Of a stretch of 64,000 nucleotides of DNA, positions 37,723-54,418 are shown piece by piece (position 1 is the stretch's first letter; each line of letters starts with the position of its first letter). A program made the translations under genes and the position numbers. This DNA is from Collinsella sp. An2 (GTDB taxonomy: Bacteria; Actinomycetota; Coriobacteriia; Coriobacteriales; Coriobacteriaceae): assembly GCF_002160065.1 (NCBI RefSeq), contig NZ_NFJW01000004.1, positions 113,256-177,255 on the forward strand, written 5' to 3'. The notes below the pieces were generated by a model that made no database searches, was not told the origin of the DNA, and saw nothing but the letters and a program-made list of their open reading frames with translations.

Positions 37723-38280
37723 ATGGCCGACTATCAGCACATCTCACACGGTTTTGCCCCGGTGTTCGACGCGGATTCGCGTGTGCTTGTGCTGGGGTCG
37801 TTCCCCTCGGTTCTCTCTCGCGCTCATTCGTTTTACTACGGCAATCCCCAAAACCGGTTCTGGCGCGTTATGGCATCGTGCCTGGGCGAGAGCGTTCCTC
37901 CCAACGCGGGCGATGCCCTTTCGGGCACGTCAGAGCCTGCCACCGAGGAGGAATCCATTTGCTCAAAGCGGTCGCTGCTTTTGCGTCACGGTATTGCGCT
38001 ATGGGACGTGATTGAAAGCTGCGATATCAAGGGTTCAAGCGATGCGAGCATTCGAAACGTCGTGCCCGCGCGCATCGAGCGCATCACCGACGCCGCGCCC
38101 ATCGAGGCGGTGCTGTGCAACGGGGGAACTGCCGGGAGGCTCTATCATCGCTACCTCGAGAAGCGAGTGGGAATCGAAGCCCAGGTAATGCCCTCTACGA
38201 GTCCGGCCAACGCGTCGTGGTCGCTCGATCGCCTGACAGAACGTTGGATGGAAACGTTGCGTGCGCTCAATGTAAGTTAG
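37723..38280 (+). CDS. Uracil-DNA glycosylase superfamily, deoxyinosine (hypoxanthine) glycosylase type
   Basis: 185 residues from ATG at 37723 with AAGGGA upstream. The N-terminal motif VLVLGSFPSVLSR...FYYGNPQNRFWRVM is typical of the DNA-deoxyinosine glycosylase branch of the UDG superfamily, as are GIALWDVIESC and the late motif MPSTSPANASWS (His/Ser-rich loop position). It would remove hypoxanthine or related deaminated bases from DNA at the start of base-excision repair. The activity is inferred from family. Confidence 0.85.
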   Translation: MADYQHISHGFAPVFDADSRVLVLGSFPSVLSRAHSFYYGNPQNRFWRVMASCLGESVPPNAGDALSGTSEPATEEESICSKRSLLLRHGIALWDVIESCDIKGSSDASIRNVVPARIERITDAAPIEAVLCNGGTAGRLYHRYLEKRVGIEAQVMPSTSPANASWSLDRLTERWMETLRALNVS

Positions 38281-38371
38281 GTGCCGGCTTCGTCCAAAAG
38301 ACGGACCCTGGAGGCGTCACAATGGCCAAAAAGCTCTATCAACGTGAGCGGGCGACGTAAGAGTGATGCCG

Positions 38372-39358
38372 CTACCGGTCCCACACCTTGTCATAGATCC
38401 ATCGGGGGGGAGGGCTGCGAACGGTGATGATGTCTTGCCCGGGTGCGAGACGGCACTGACCCTCTGTGGGCACATGCATGTCTCCGTAGGACATGGTGCG
38501 GCTGTCGAGCTCATCGAGTGGACAATCCATGCGCAGGGCGGCGATCAGCCGGTCGATGGCCTCCGAAAGAGGGCGGCGCCACATGCCGAGCCGCGGGCTT
38601 CGCATGAGGCGGGGAAGCGCCTTGCCGCAGCCCATGGCGACACCGCCGCCCCAGGCAAGCTTTTGCTGTACGCAGATGTGTCGCAGCCGCTCTATGGAGT
38701 CGATGGCGGGCTCAGGGCTCCAGCTACAGGAGATGATGACGGTATAGACCGGCGTGCCGGCCGCAAGCGCTCCGCTGTCGAGGACGCTCGCCAGCAGCTG
38801 TTCGGGACCCATGCGGTCGATACTTGGCGATGGAGAGACAACCTCGGCGTTCCGGGGTGCGGTGGTTTGGAAGGTCTCGTTCATCGGGAGAGGATGATGC
38901 TGGGCGCGGTCGTATGCGCCCCGGCGGCCTGCCCTGGCGCGCGTGGCCTCTGTAACCTTGGCTTGTGCCTCGCGCGCACCCGCCGGCTCAAGGGCAACAA
39001 TTACCAAGGCGTCGCCAGTGCCGAGCGGGGTGTCAAGCCGAATGTCGGCCGGTCTGGCTGTCGATATATGCACGTCGACCAGGCGCGCGCCGCCCTCTTG
39101 CACGCCCAGTCGCAGAGCGGAGATGTGTTCATAGGCGCGATACGCGTCCAAAAGGTCGTCAGCGATCAGGCGCGCTCCTGCAGCATACGGGGACGAAGCG
39201 TCGTTGCGGTCGCCAGACGGTTCGTCGGTGTTGCAGGCATCTGCGCCCACATGGGAAAGCGTGTCGTCGCGCCACGTGATGACGGCGACCCGTCGCTCGC
39301 GCGCTCGCGTCGGCTTGTCATGCGGTATGTCGGTGTTGAGCTCGCGCACGAGTGTCAC
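38372..39358 (-). CDS. Uncharacterised protein, C-terminal half flavodoxin-like
   Basis: 328 residues. The C-terminal half (VYTVIISCSWSPEP, then KLAWGGGVAMGCGKALPRL and a helix RRPLSEAIDRLIAALRMD) resembles flavodoxin-like NAD(P)H oxidoreductases of gut Gram-positives. The usual N-terminal NGSPR phosphate loop is not present. The N-terminal part is charged, with strand-like pieces and an Arg/Ala-rich middle linker. FMN binding is therefore doubtful. No family name is given. It lies between the glycosylase and an ABC exporter. Confidence 0.6.
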   Translation of the reverse strand: MTLVRELNTDIPHDKPTRARERRVAVITWRDDTLSHVGADACNTDEPSGDRNDASSPYAAGARLIADDLLDAYRAYEHISALRLGVQEGGARLVDVHISTARPADIRLDTPLGTGDALVIVALEPAGAREAQAKVTEATRARAGRRGAYDRAQHHPLPMNETFQTTAPRNAEVVSPSPSIDRMGPEQLLASVLDSGALAAGTPVYTVIISCSWSPEPAIDSIERLRHICVQQKLAWGGGVAMGCGKALPRLMRSPRLGMWRRPLSEAIDRLIAALRMDCPLDELDSRTMSYGDMHVPTEGQCRLAPGQDIITVRSPPPRWIYDKVWDR

Positions 39359-39601
39359 GTTCTCCTTTCGTCATATCCGATGCCGGCCGTGCGTGGCGAA
39401 CGACGGCCTTTCGCGCCGAATGCCTTGCCAGCGCCGAGTGCCTTGCCCACGCCACAGTCCCGGCCGCATGGCCCGTCGCGCCGCCGGCCTAACCGCACGG
39501 TTCGTCGCGTCGCCGGCCCGGCCGCACGCCCACTGCGCCACGTCGACGCCTCCGACCAACGTCGCGCGCCGCGCCCAGCCCACACACCCGGCTCCGCGCT
39601 G

Positions 39602-41392
39602 CTACTCCGTGCCCAAAAACGCCCCCGACTGGCGGTTCCACAGCTGTGCGTACTCGCCGCCGGCGCGTACAAGCTCTTCGTGGCGGCCGTCTTCGACGAT
39701 CGCTCCGTCGCGGATCACCACGATCCGGTCAAGGGCCGCCACGGTCGAGAGGCGATGTGCAATGACAAGCGACGTGCGTCCGCGCATGAGGTTCGCCAGC
39801 GCGTCTTGGATCAGTCGTTCGCTCTCGGAGTCCAGAGCGCTCGTTGCCTCGTCCAGCACAAGGATCGGCGCGTCAATGAGGATGGCGCGCGCGATGGCGA
39901 TGCGCTGACGCTGCCCGCCAGAGAGCTTCACGCCGCGTTCACCCACCTGCGTATCAAAGCCGTGGGGCAGCCGCTCGATAAACTCCAGCGCATTTGCCTC
40001 GGCGGCAGCCTGGCGAATCTCCTCGTCCGTGGCACCGGGGCGGCCATAGGCGATGTTTTCACGCACGGTGCGATGGAACAGCAGCGGCTCCTGGGGCACG
40101 TACGCAATGTGCTGGCGCAGGCTCACCTGGCTTACATGTGCGATGTCCTGACCGTCGATGAGAATCTGTCCTCCCGAGAGGTCGGCAAGGCGCAGCAGCA
40201 GGGTCGTGAGCGTGGTCTTGCCGCTGCCGGACCGCCCGACAAGGCCCACGCGCTGGCCAGCGGGGATGCTCAGGCTAAAGTCGTGGAACACCGCGTCGTG
40301 CTCGCCAGCGTCGGCGTAGCTGAAATTCACGTGGCTAAAGTCGATGGCACCTGCTGGCACGACCAGATCGGGCGCGTGCGGGTCGTCCGCAACCAGACGG
40401 GGCTCGTCGAGGGCGACGGTCAGGTCGTGCGCCTCGCCGAACACGCGGTTGATCTGCTGGAACATCTGGGACAGCATGTTGAAGCGGTTGCAGAGGGTGT
40501 TCGTATACGTGAACATCATGACGAGCGTGCCGGCCGAGATGCCAAACCAGGCGCCGCCGCCCGCGATGAAGACCGCCGTGATGCCCATCATGAGCACGAT
40601 GAGCGAGCTCGTGACGGCGCCGGTCTTGACCGTGCGGCGCATGCGCTGGCTGTCGGCGGCGCGTACCTCCTGGTTTGCCTGTTCAAAGAGGTCCTGCTCG
40701 TAGGCCTCGCGGCCGGCGGTCTTTACGGCCAAAATGTTGGTGATAGAGTCCGAAAGCTCGCCCGACAGGCGGTTTTGGGCGGCCGAGGCCGCGGCGTTGA
40801 TGGGCAAGATCTTGCGGTAGAGCTTGAAGACGATCGCCACATAGACGGCAAGCACGAGCGCGAGGATACCCACGTAGGCTGGCACAAGCGGCGCGAGCAT
40901 GCACAGCGTCAGGATCGCCGTCGTTGCGGTGGGCAGCACCGAGTAGGTGAAGTTGTCCATGAGCAGGCTGTACGCCGAGATGAATTTCTGGGTGGAGCTT
41001 ACCAGCGAGCCTCCGAATCGGTTGGTGTGAAAGGTCATGGACTGGTTGGAAAGCGTGTCGAAGGCCTGACGCCCCAGCTCGTATCCGGCACGGATTTCCA
41101 GGCAGGCGCAGGTGTAGTCCTGCAGTTTGCTGCAGACCTGGCCGGCCACGTTTACCGCCACAAGCGCCACGATGTACGGGCCAAAGGTGGGGAGGACCTC
41201 CGAGGCGGTGACGTTGCCCGAGCCGACGAGGTCGACGATGGTGCCCACGATGAGCGGGTTCGCAAAGGTGAGGAAGAACACGTAGCCCAGGGTGACCGCC
41301 ACATCGGCAACGAACATGGGCAGCTGGACACGGGTCACGGCCCAGTAGTAATGCAGCGTGCGCAGGGTCACGGATCGCGTACGTTTGGCCAT
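39602..41392 (-). CDS. ABC exporter, fused transmembrane and ATPase domains
   Basis: 596 residues. The N-terminal membrane domain has about six helices (YYWAVTRVQLPMFVADVAVTLGYVFFL onward). The ATPase domain has Walker A GRSGSGKTTL, Q-loop YVPQEPLLF, signature LSGGQRQRIAIARA, Walker B ILVLDEATSALD and switch His AHRLST. It is a half-transporter expected to work as a homodimer or with a partner. No second half-transporter is adjacent. Lipid, peptide or drug export is possible. RBS AAAGGAC precedes the start. Confidence 0.92.
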   Translation of the reverse strand: MAKRTRSVTLRTLHYYWAVTRVQLPMFVADVAVTLGYVFFLTFANPLIVGTIVDLVGSGNVTASEVLPTFGPYIVALVAVNVAGQVCSKLQDYTCACLEIRAGYELGRQAFDTLSNQSMTFHTNRFGGSLVSSTQKFISAYSLLMDNFTYSVLPTATTAILTLCMLAPLVPAYVGILALVLAVYVAIVFKLYRKILPINAAASAAQNRLSGELSDSITNILAVKTAGREAYEQDLFEQANQEVRAADSQRMRRTVKTGAVTSSLIVLMMGITAVFIAGGGAWFGISAGTLVMMFTYTNTLCNRFNMLSQMFQQINRVFGEAHDLTVALDEPRLVADDPHAPDLVVPAGAIDFSHVNFSYADAGEHDAVFHDFSLSIPAGQRVGLVGRSGSGKTTLTTLLLRLADLSGGQILIDGQDIAHVSQVSLRQHIAYVPQEPLLFHRTVRENIAYGRPGATDEEIRQAAAEANALEFIERLPHGFDTQVGERGVKLSGGQRQRIAIARAILIDAPILVLDEATSALDSESERLIQDALANLMRGRTSLVIAHRLSTVAALDRIVVIRDGAIVEDGRHEELVRAGGEYAQLWNRQSGAFLGTE

Positions 41393-41554
41393 GGAAGTCC
41401 TTTCGACGTCGTGTGGCCCGTATGGTACCGTACTCTTTATACTCCTCGCGGTTCATTGCAGCAGGATATGTGGAGACATGGCGGTTGTCCGGCGGTCCTT
41501 GCTTGACGTCGCTGCCTGCAGCCGGCATACTATCCCGTGGTTCACGCACGAACC

Positions 41555-41744
41555 CGCTGCCAGAGACAGCCGGTGCCGAGGGCTCGCCCAAGGCTCAAAG
41601 GGGGTACCCGCCAGCCGAGGTGGTCGAGTAGATTTGCCTTCTCGCCCCCGTCGCTCATGCAGCGCGGGGGTTTCTCTTTTTCGAGGCATCCCCGCCACTC
41701 TGCGGAGGGTCGTGCCCGGAAAGATTTAGAGGAGGTGTACACGA
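41555..41744 (+). promoter_or_regulatory. Ribosomal protein L10 leader (autoregulatory mRNA region)
   Basis: The region before rplJ contains GACAGCCGGTGCC, AAAGGGGGTACCC and GCCAGCCGAGGTG blocks like the conserved L10 leader motif, to which the L10-(L12)4 complex binds. A terminator-like hairpin follows (listed separately), then AGAGGAGG and the start. Similarity is judged by eye; no covariance model was run. Confidence 0.7.
41645..41681 (+). terminator. Attenuator-like terminator within the L10 leader
   Basis: CCCCCGTCGCT and AGCGCGGGGG pair around CATGC (one bulge) and are followed by TTTCTCTTTTT. It sits 64 bp before rplJ, where premature termination would set rplJL expression. Confidence 0.75.
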
Positions 41745-42266
41745 ATGCCCCAGCAGTACAAGATCGACAAGGTCGCCGAGATCGAGTCCCGTATCGCCGA
41801 GAACAACGGCGTCTTCGTGGTTGGCTACAACGGCCTCACCGTGAAGCAGGCTCAGGAGCTGCGTCACCAGCTTCGTGAGGTCGGTGCCGAGATGAAGGTG
41901 TATAAGAACAACCTCGTCCGCCTGGCCCTCAAGAACCAGGAGCAGCCCGAGATCGACGAGATTCTCGCCGGCCCGCTCGCCTACGTCTTCTATGCAAACG
42001 AGCCCGTTGAGCCCGCCAAGGCGCTCAAGGAGTTCGCTACGAAGTCGAAGGGCGTGCTCGAGATCAAGGGTGGTATCTCCGAGGGGAAGGCTGTGACCGC
42101 CGAGGAGGTCAACGCCATCGCCGACCTGCCCACCAAGGATCAGCTGCTTGGCCAGATCGCCGGCCTTATCAACGGCTTCGCTCGCGACATCGCGGTTTGC
42201 GTCAACGGTGTGTCCAGCGGTCTCGCCCGTCAGATCCAGCAGATCTCCGAGCAGAAGGCTGCCTAG
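41745..42266 (+). CDS. rplJ: Ribosomal protein L10 (uL10)
   Basis: 173 residues beginning MPQQYKIDKVAEIESRIAENNGVFVVGYNGLTV, a typical L10 N-terminus, with the conserved YKNNLVRLALKN segment. The C-terminal helix binds L7/L12 dimers to form the stalk base that recruits GTPase factors. AGAGGAGG precedes the ATG. It is the first gene of an rplJ-rplL pair controlled by an upstream leader. rplK and rplA are not in the window upstream, where an exporter gene lies instead. Confidence 0.97.
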   Translation: MPQQYKIDKVAEIESRIAENNGVFVVGYNGLTVKQAQELRHQLREVGAEMKVYKNNLVRLALKNQEQPEIDEILAGPLAYVFYANEPVEPAKALKEFATKSKGVLEIKGGISEGKAVTAEEVNAIADLPTKDQLLGQIAGLINGFARDIAVCVNGVSSGLARQIQQISEQKAA

Positions 42267-42373
42267 TGTGGCCGTGCGGCAATATCGCCGCGCACCGACG
42301 CGCCCAGCGCGTCGCCTGACATGTTTTTCAGCTCCGCGTCCCTGTGGCGCGGGAACCGAAAGGATTAGTTAAA

Positions 42374-42754
42374 ATGGCTAAGCTTACCACCGATGAGATC
42401 ATCGAGGCTCTGAAGGAAATGACCCTGCTCGAGGCTTCCGAGCTGGTCAAGGCTATCGAGGACACCTTCGGCGTGTCCGCCGCTGCTCCGGCTGCCGTCA
42501 TGGCTGCCCCGGCTGCTGGCGCTGGCGCTGCCGAGGAGGAGAAGACCGAGTTTGACGTCGTGCTCGAGGGCTTCGGCGACAACAAGATTCAGGTCATCAA
42601 GGTCGTCCGTGAGCTCACCTCCCTTGGCCTCAAGGAGGCCAAGGAGGTCGTCGAGGGCGCTCCCAAGGCCGTTCTCGAGGGTGTCAAGAAGGAGGACGCC
42701 GAGGCCGCCAAGGAGAAGCTCGAGGCCGCTGGCGCTGCTGTCTCCCTCAAGTAA
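42374..42754 (+). CDS. rplL: Ribosomal protein L7/L12 (bL12)
   Basis: 126 residues from ATG at 42374. The track adds 10 residues without RBS support. The N-terminal dimerisation domain is [26 protein letters not shown]. An Ala/Pro-rich hinge and a C-terminal factor-binding domain follow ([24 protein letters not shown]). It forms the mobile ribosomal stalk with L10. A strong terminator follows 30 bp after the stop, so rpoBC is not simply read through from here. Confidence 0.98.
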   Translation: MAKLTTDEIIEALKEMTLLEASELVKAIEDTFGVSAAAPAAVMAAPAAGAGAAEEEKTEFDVVLEGFGDNKIQVIKVVRELTSLGLKEAKEVVEGAPKAVLEGVKKEDAEAAKEKLEAAGAAVSLK

Positions 42755-42784
42755 GTGCTCGCAGACGTATCGTCTGCCGCTTCA

Positions 42785-42816
42785 GGGGCTCCACAGAAAT
42801 GTGGGGCCCCTTTTTT
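42785..42816 (+). terminator. Rho-independent terminator of rplJL
   Basis: GGGGCTCCACA and TGTGGGGCCCC pair around GAAA with one mismatch and are followed by TTTTTT. Confidence 0.85.
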
Positions 42817-42829
42817 CATATGAGTTGAA

Positions 42830-42911
42830 TTTGGCGACCGAGAGGCGAGGGACTTTGGCGACCGAGAGGCGAGGGACCTTAGCGGCCGAGAGCTTTTGGT
42901 GACCGAGAGGC
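42830..42911. repeat. 24-bp tandem repeat downstream of rplL
   Basis: Two identical 24-bp units (starting TTTGGCGACCGAGAGGCGAG at 42830 and 42854) are followed by two degenerate ones (to 42911). A weaker unit, CTTTGGCCGCCGAGGGG, is near 43141. The stretch 42912-43238 holds no gene I can support. Confidence 0.8.
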
Positions 42912-43238
42912 ATTGCGAGCGACCAATCCGCCCGTAAGGCGCTGAAACGGTCGTATCGCATACCAAGGGGATGGGGCAGGGCAGACCGGAACTGAGCGTC
43001 GGCGGCCGCATATTTCGCCGAGGCTCGCTTTTGCCGCAGAATCGGGGAAGATTCCGGGGAATTACTGAGCGTCGACGGATCTCGTTGGCACGTGAACATG
43101 GCGGAGATGGATTGGACACGCATATCGTTCTATAACCCGACTTTGGCCGCCGAGGGGTTAGGTGCCCAGTAGCCCTGCGGGCAATCAGAGAAGCTGCTTC
43201 GCGGGCGGCGCGTGGCGGGGGAGCTCCCCTCCGGCGGA

Positions 43239-43547
43239 TGGTCAAGAACGTTGCCCGCTGGGCAGGATACTCGCGCTACCAGCGTGTCGCTGGTCAATCT
43301 TCTCCTCCGCTGGGTACGGCATGTGCGCGACGGTGCCGTCGTTGGTCAAAAGCCTCGTCCGCTGGGCATCAAGCCGTCGGGTGAAGAGATCCTGTTGGTC
43401 AATTTGAGTGACCCCTGGGCAAAAGAGGCTCGTTATAGGCGAGCGAGGCGCGCGCTTACGTCTTGTAGTTGCCCAGGCGAGCATGCAATTGACCACCTAG
43501 GGGCTGTGGCGGCGCAATCGTTGCCCAGCGCTCACCATAATTGACCA
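43239..43547. repeat. Family 1 bidirectional 52-bp-period array, copy B
   Basis: Forward units TGGTCAA-N12-CTGGGCA start at 43239, 43291, 43343 and 43396 (the second reads CTGGGTA). Inverted units TGCCCAG-N12-TTGACCA start at 43470 and 43522. Steps are 52, 52, 53, then 74 across the centre, then 52. The N12 and 26-bp gaps differ between units and from copy A at 18595. It lies between rplL and galU. Confidence 0.92.
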
Positions 43548-43851
43548 ACGAGGGGACGCGTCGCTTAGGGGCGCGTCGCCTCGGTCACCTGCTCGCATAT
43601 GGCTATCTGTTCGTATGTAGCCACCGGCTTGCATATGGCCACCGGCTTGCATGCATCCATCCGCTCGCCTGCAAAAACAAGCCGGCCACAGACGCTAGGG
43701 CTGCAGCACCTTGTGATTTGCTTGAGATTTTTTCCTATTGGTGTGTATCGCGGTACTATTGCTTGCGTATTGCGTACCTATGTCTTCCGACACGCGAACG
43801 TCGGGGGGCACACATTTGCGCCGTTTTCCTTGGCGCCCGAAAGGAACCTCA

Positions 43852-44757
43852 ATGAAGGCCATCATCCCCGCCGCAGGCCTCGGGACCCGCTTCCTGCCGT
43901 CGACGAAGTGCACGCCCAAAGAGATGCTGCCGGTGCTCGACAAGCCGGTCATTCAGTACGTGGTGGAGGAGGCGCTCGAACCCGAAGAGGTCGATGACGT
44001 CATTATCGTCACGTCGCCGGGTAAGCCCGAGCTCCTCAATTACTTCCAGCCCGACCGCTCGCTTGAGAGCCTGCTGCGCGACCGCGGCAAGGGTGCCTAC
44101 GCCGATGCCGTGGCTGCCGTAGGGTCGCTTCCGGTGGACTTCCGTTATCAGTATGAGCCCAAGGGCCTTGGACATGCGATTCGCTCGGCAGCCGATGCGT
44201 GCGCCGGCGAGAGCTTCCTGGTGCTTCTGGGCGACTACGTGGTTCCGGCGCGCGACATCTGCACGAAGATGCTCGAGGTCTCGCGTGCGCACGGCGGCGC
44301 CTCGGTAATCGCCGTTGCTCCGTGCGCTCCCGACGAGGTCAGCCGTTACGGCGTCGTCGCGGGCGAGCGTGCAGGTTCGCTTCCCGGCTCCGAGGACGTG
44401 GCCGATGACGAGCCCGGTGCCGTGTGGCGCGTTTCGGGCCTCGTGGAGAAGCCTGCGCCCGAGGAGGCTCCGTCCAACCTGTACATCGTGGGCCGCTACC
44501 TGCTGTCGGCACACGTCATGGAGCTCCTTGAGGACCAGGAGCCCGGCGCGGGCGGCGAGATCCAGCTCACCGACGCCATGGCTCGCTCGCTCGACCGCGA
44601 GAACATGTATGCCGTGGTCATCGACCCGCTTTCCGGCTACGATACGGGCACCCCGTCCGGTTGGATGGCGACGAACGCCCTCATGGCTTCCGAGGACCCG
44701 CGTTTCCGCGACGCCTTCTGGGAGGCCATCGACGAACGCGGTGGCCTTAAGCGCTAG
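43852..44757 (+). CDS. galU: UTP-glucose-1-phosphate uridylyltransferase
   Basis: 301 residues from ATG at 43852, preceded by GAAAGGAAC. The track start 114 bp upstream lacks an RBS. The nucleotidyltransferase motif IIPAAGLGTRFLPSTKCTPKEMLPVLDKP is intact, along with EPKGLGHAI, LLGDYVV, GLVEKPAPEEAPSN and the sugar-site YDTGTPSGW. It makes UDP-glucose for galactose metabolism and envelope glycans. Its place between rplL and rpoB is unusual and is discussed in the findings. Confidence 0.95.
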   Translation: MKAIIPAAGLGTRFLPSTKCTPKEMLPVLDKPVIQYVVEEALEPEEVDDVIIVTSPGKPELLNYFQPDRSLESLLRDRGKGAYADAVAAVGSLPVDFRYQYEPKGLGHAIRSAADACAGESFLVLLGDYVVPARDICTKMLEVSRAHGGASVIAVAPCAPDEVSRYGVVAGERAGSLPGSEDVADDEPGAVWRVSGLVEKPAPEEAPSNLYIVGRYLLSAHVMELLEDQEPGAGGEIQLTDAMARSLDRENMYAVVIDPLSGYDTGTPSGWMATNALMASEDPRFRDAFWEAIDERGGLKR

Positions 44758-45022
44758 GCGTTTCGCACGCAGAGCTGGCCACGGCGGGCGCTCGTCCTGC
44801 ACGGGGCAGAGGCGTCGTCCCGCATGGGGCAGACGCTCCCGTGCCTCGCAGGTTACAACCGCATAACGCATTCGCCTCGACGCCCCGCCGCCCGGTGGGG
44901 CGTCGCTTGTTTAGCTCCATCTAAAACCCATGAACATATGTTCGTAACAAGGGTAAATACCTGCGGAAATACTCGAAAAAAAAGTTTGCTACCCCAAGAG
45001 CGCTCACGAGTCAAGCATTTTC

Positions 45023-45050
45023 TTGCTTAACGGTAGGTCATTGGTAAACT
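45023..45050 (+). promoter_or_regulatory. Candidate rpoBC promoter
   Basis: TTGCTT (45023-45028) and TAAACT (45045-45050) are 16 bp apart in a locally AT-rich stretch about 100 bp before rpoB. The rest of the 391-bp galU-rpoB gap shows no gene. A separate promoter is expected, because a terminator, galU and repeats intervene after rplL. Confidence 0.45.
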
Positions 45051-45148
45051 TATAGGTTGCGATAACTGGCTAGAGGCATCGCCATGCCCATGGGCTCCCG
45101 GCGACCTCGGCCATACACCCGCCTTTTTCTTGAAGGAGGAAACACCTG

Positions 45149-53122
<7,974 letters not shown>

Positions 53123-53149
53123 AAGCCTCGGCGATAGTGTGCATGTGCG

Positions 53150-53183
53150 GCGGCCCGCTTCCTCAGGGAGGCGGGCCGCTTTT
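53150..53183 (+). terminator. Rho-independent terminator of rpoBC
   Basis: GCGGCCCGC and GCGGGCCGC pair around a TTCCT-CAG-GGAG inner part and are followed by TTTT, about 30 bp after the rpoC stop. Confidence 0.85.
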
Positions 53184-53233
53184 CTATGGAAACGCTGAAT
53201 ATGGGCCTTCGCGACGACCCTCAGCACGTTCGA

Positions 53234-53362
53234 TTCGGAAAAGGGCGTCCCTTTCCGGAATCGCCGAGTAGACTCTTAAGCTCCGATCCATCTACCAGGT
53301 GTTTTGTCAGTCCAACATACTTGTCTACTCGGCCAATCGCGTTTCGGACGCCCTTTTCCGAA
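53234..53362. repeat. Palindromic intergenic element, family 3, copy 2
   Basis: TTCGGAAAAGGGCGTCC (53234-53250) is exactly inverted at 53346-53362. An inner pair, CCGAGTAGAC/GTCTACTCGG, is also perfect (10 bp). The termini match the element at 8209-8341, while the centres differ. The right arm ends about 30 bp before the LytTR gene start. Confidence 0.88.
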
Positions 53363-53391
53363 GCGAGTGAGCATGAGGAGGCGCGGGGGCG

Positions 53392-53691
53392 ATGATGATG
53401 TCCACGTCGCATCTCACCGTGCAGCGCGGTTCGGCCCTGGTGCGCCTGCCGCTCGCAAGCATTATCTATCTGGAGTCACAGCATCACTACCTGGTGATTC
53501 ACACGCCAAGCGGGGCGTTTCGCCTACGCGAGAAGATCTCGGCCTATGCCGCGCGTCTCGCCGGGGAGGGTTTTACACGCATCCACCGCTACTACGTGGT
53601 CAACGATGCGTGGGTGAGTCGGCGATCAGCCGCGGCAGTGGAACTTACCACCGGCGATCAGCTTCCCGTCGGCCGCCGTTATCGCCTGTAG
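53392..53691 (+). CDS. Orphan LytTR DNA-binding domain protein
   Basis: 99 residues comprising only a LytTR domain: LTVQRGSALVRLPLASIIYLES, then HHYLVIHTPSGAFRLREKISAYA, GFTRIHRYYVVNDAWV and the C-terminal PVGRRYRL strand. There is no receiver or membrane domain and no histidine kinase nearby. Start codons at 53392, 53395 and 53398 are all possible behind GAGGAGG. Such solo LytTR proteins bind direct repeats upstream of target genes. Target and signal are unknown here. Confidence 0.85.
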   Translation: MMMSTSHLTVQRGSALVRLPLASIIYLESQHHYLVIHTPSGAFRLREKISAYAARLAGEGFTRIHRYYVVNDAWVSRRSAAAVELTTGDQLPVGRRYRL

Positions 53692-53837
53692 GACCGCGAC
53701 CTGTTGGGAACATGGGGACCGGTGTGCTATTCCCACGTTTGGGAGTAACGCACCCGTCTCCGCATGCTCAGCTACCTCGCATGTGAAGATTTTCCGCAAT
53801 TGACGGCAAATACAGAGACGCCCGGACGCGTGGTCTG

Positions 53838-53866
53838 TTGACACCGCAGGCCCGGGCGCGTATGCT
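53838..53866 (+). promoter_or_regulatory. Strong consensus promoter of the str operon
   Basis: TTGACA (53838-53843) and TATGCT (53861-53866) are exactly 17 bp apart, about 90 bp before rpsL. This is the best sigma-70-type match seen in the window. Confidence 0.75.
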
Positions 53867-53958
53867 TGCGAACTGCGTGTTTCGAAGGTGGATGCTGACG
53901 CCTCGATTCAAGCCGTTGCACCAAGTAAAGCTGGAATCATCTGAAGAAGGAGTACGCT

Positions 53959-54333
53959 TTGCCTACTATTAACCAGCTGGTCCTCAAGGGCCGCAAGTCC
54001 AAGCCTGCGAAGTCCAAGAACGCGGCTCTCCAGCACAACCCGCAGAAGCGCGGCGTGTGCACCCGTGTGTTCACCACCTCTCCCAAGAAGCCGAACTCGG
54101 CCCTTCGTAAGGTCGCCCGTGTTCGTCTGGTCAACGGCATCGAGGTCACCGCTTACATCCCCGGTGAGGGCCACAACCTCCAGGAGCACTCCATCGTCGC
54201 CATCCGTGGCGGCCGTGTGCGTGACCTGCCTGGTGTTCGTTACAAGATTATCCGCGGCGCCTATGACTGCGCTCCGGTCAACAACCGCAAGCAGTCCCGC
54301 TCCCGCTACGGCGCGAAGCGTCCGAAGAACTAA
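53959..54333 (+). CDS. rpsL: Ribosomal protein S12 (uS12)
   Basis: 124 residues from TTG at 53959 behind AAGGAG; mature sequence begins with [11 protein letters not shown]. Decoding-centre motifs [13 protein letters not shown] and [15 protein letters not shown] are wild-type at the classic streptomycin-resistance lysine of the first motif. In the second, the family's V-K-D-L-P-G reads V-R-D-L-P-G, so Arg replaces the usual Lys. It is the first gene of the rpsL-rpsG-fusA-rpsJ cluster. Confidence 0.97.
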   Translation: MPTINQLVLKGRKSKPAKSKNAALQHNPQKRGVCTRVFTTSPKKPNSALRKVARVRLVNGIEVTAYIPGEGHNLQEHSIVAIRGGRVRDLPGVRYKIIRGAYDCAPVNNRKQSRSRYGAKRPKN

Positions 54334-54418
54334 CACGAGACACCCACGTAACGCCGGGTAGGGCCTCGCGCCCGCATAACAGCTAGAGCAACCCGGCAGA
54401 TACCGAAGGAGATTTTTC

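Noticed and set aside
38322-38360. 12-codon ORF MAKKLYQRERAT with a good GGAGG upstream
   Set aside because: Too short to support as a gene. It may be a remnant or leader peptide, but nothing downstream on that strand needs one.
38363-41506. 1047-residue plus-strand ORF opposite the flavodoxin-like and ABC exporter genes
   Set aside because: Shadow frame across two clear minus-strand genes; no domain, Arg/Ala-rich composition.
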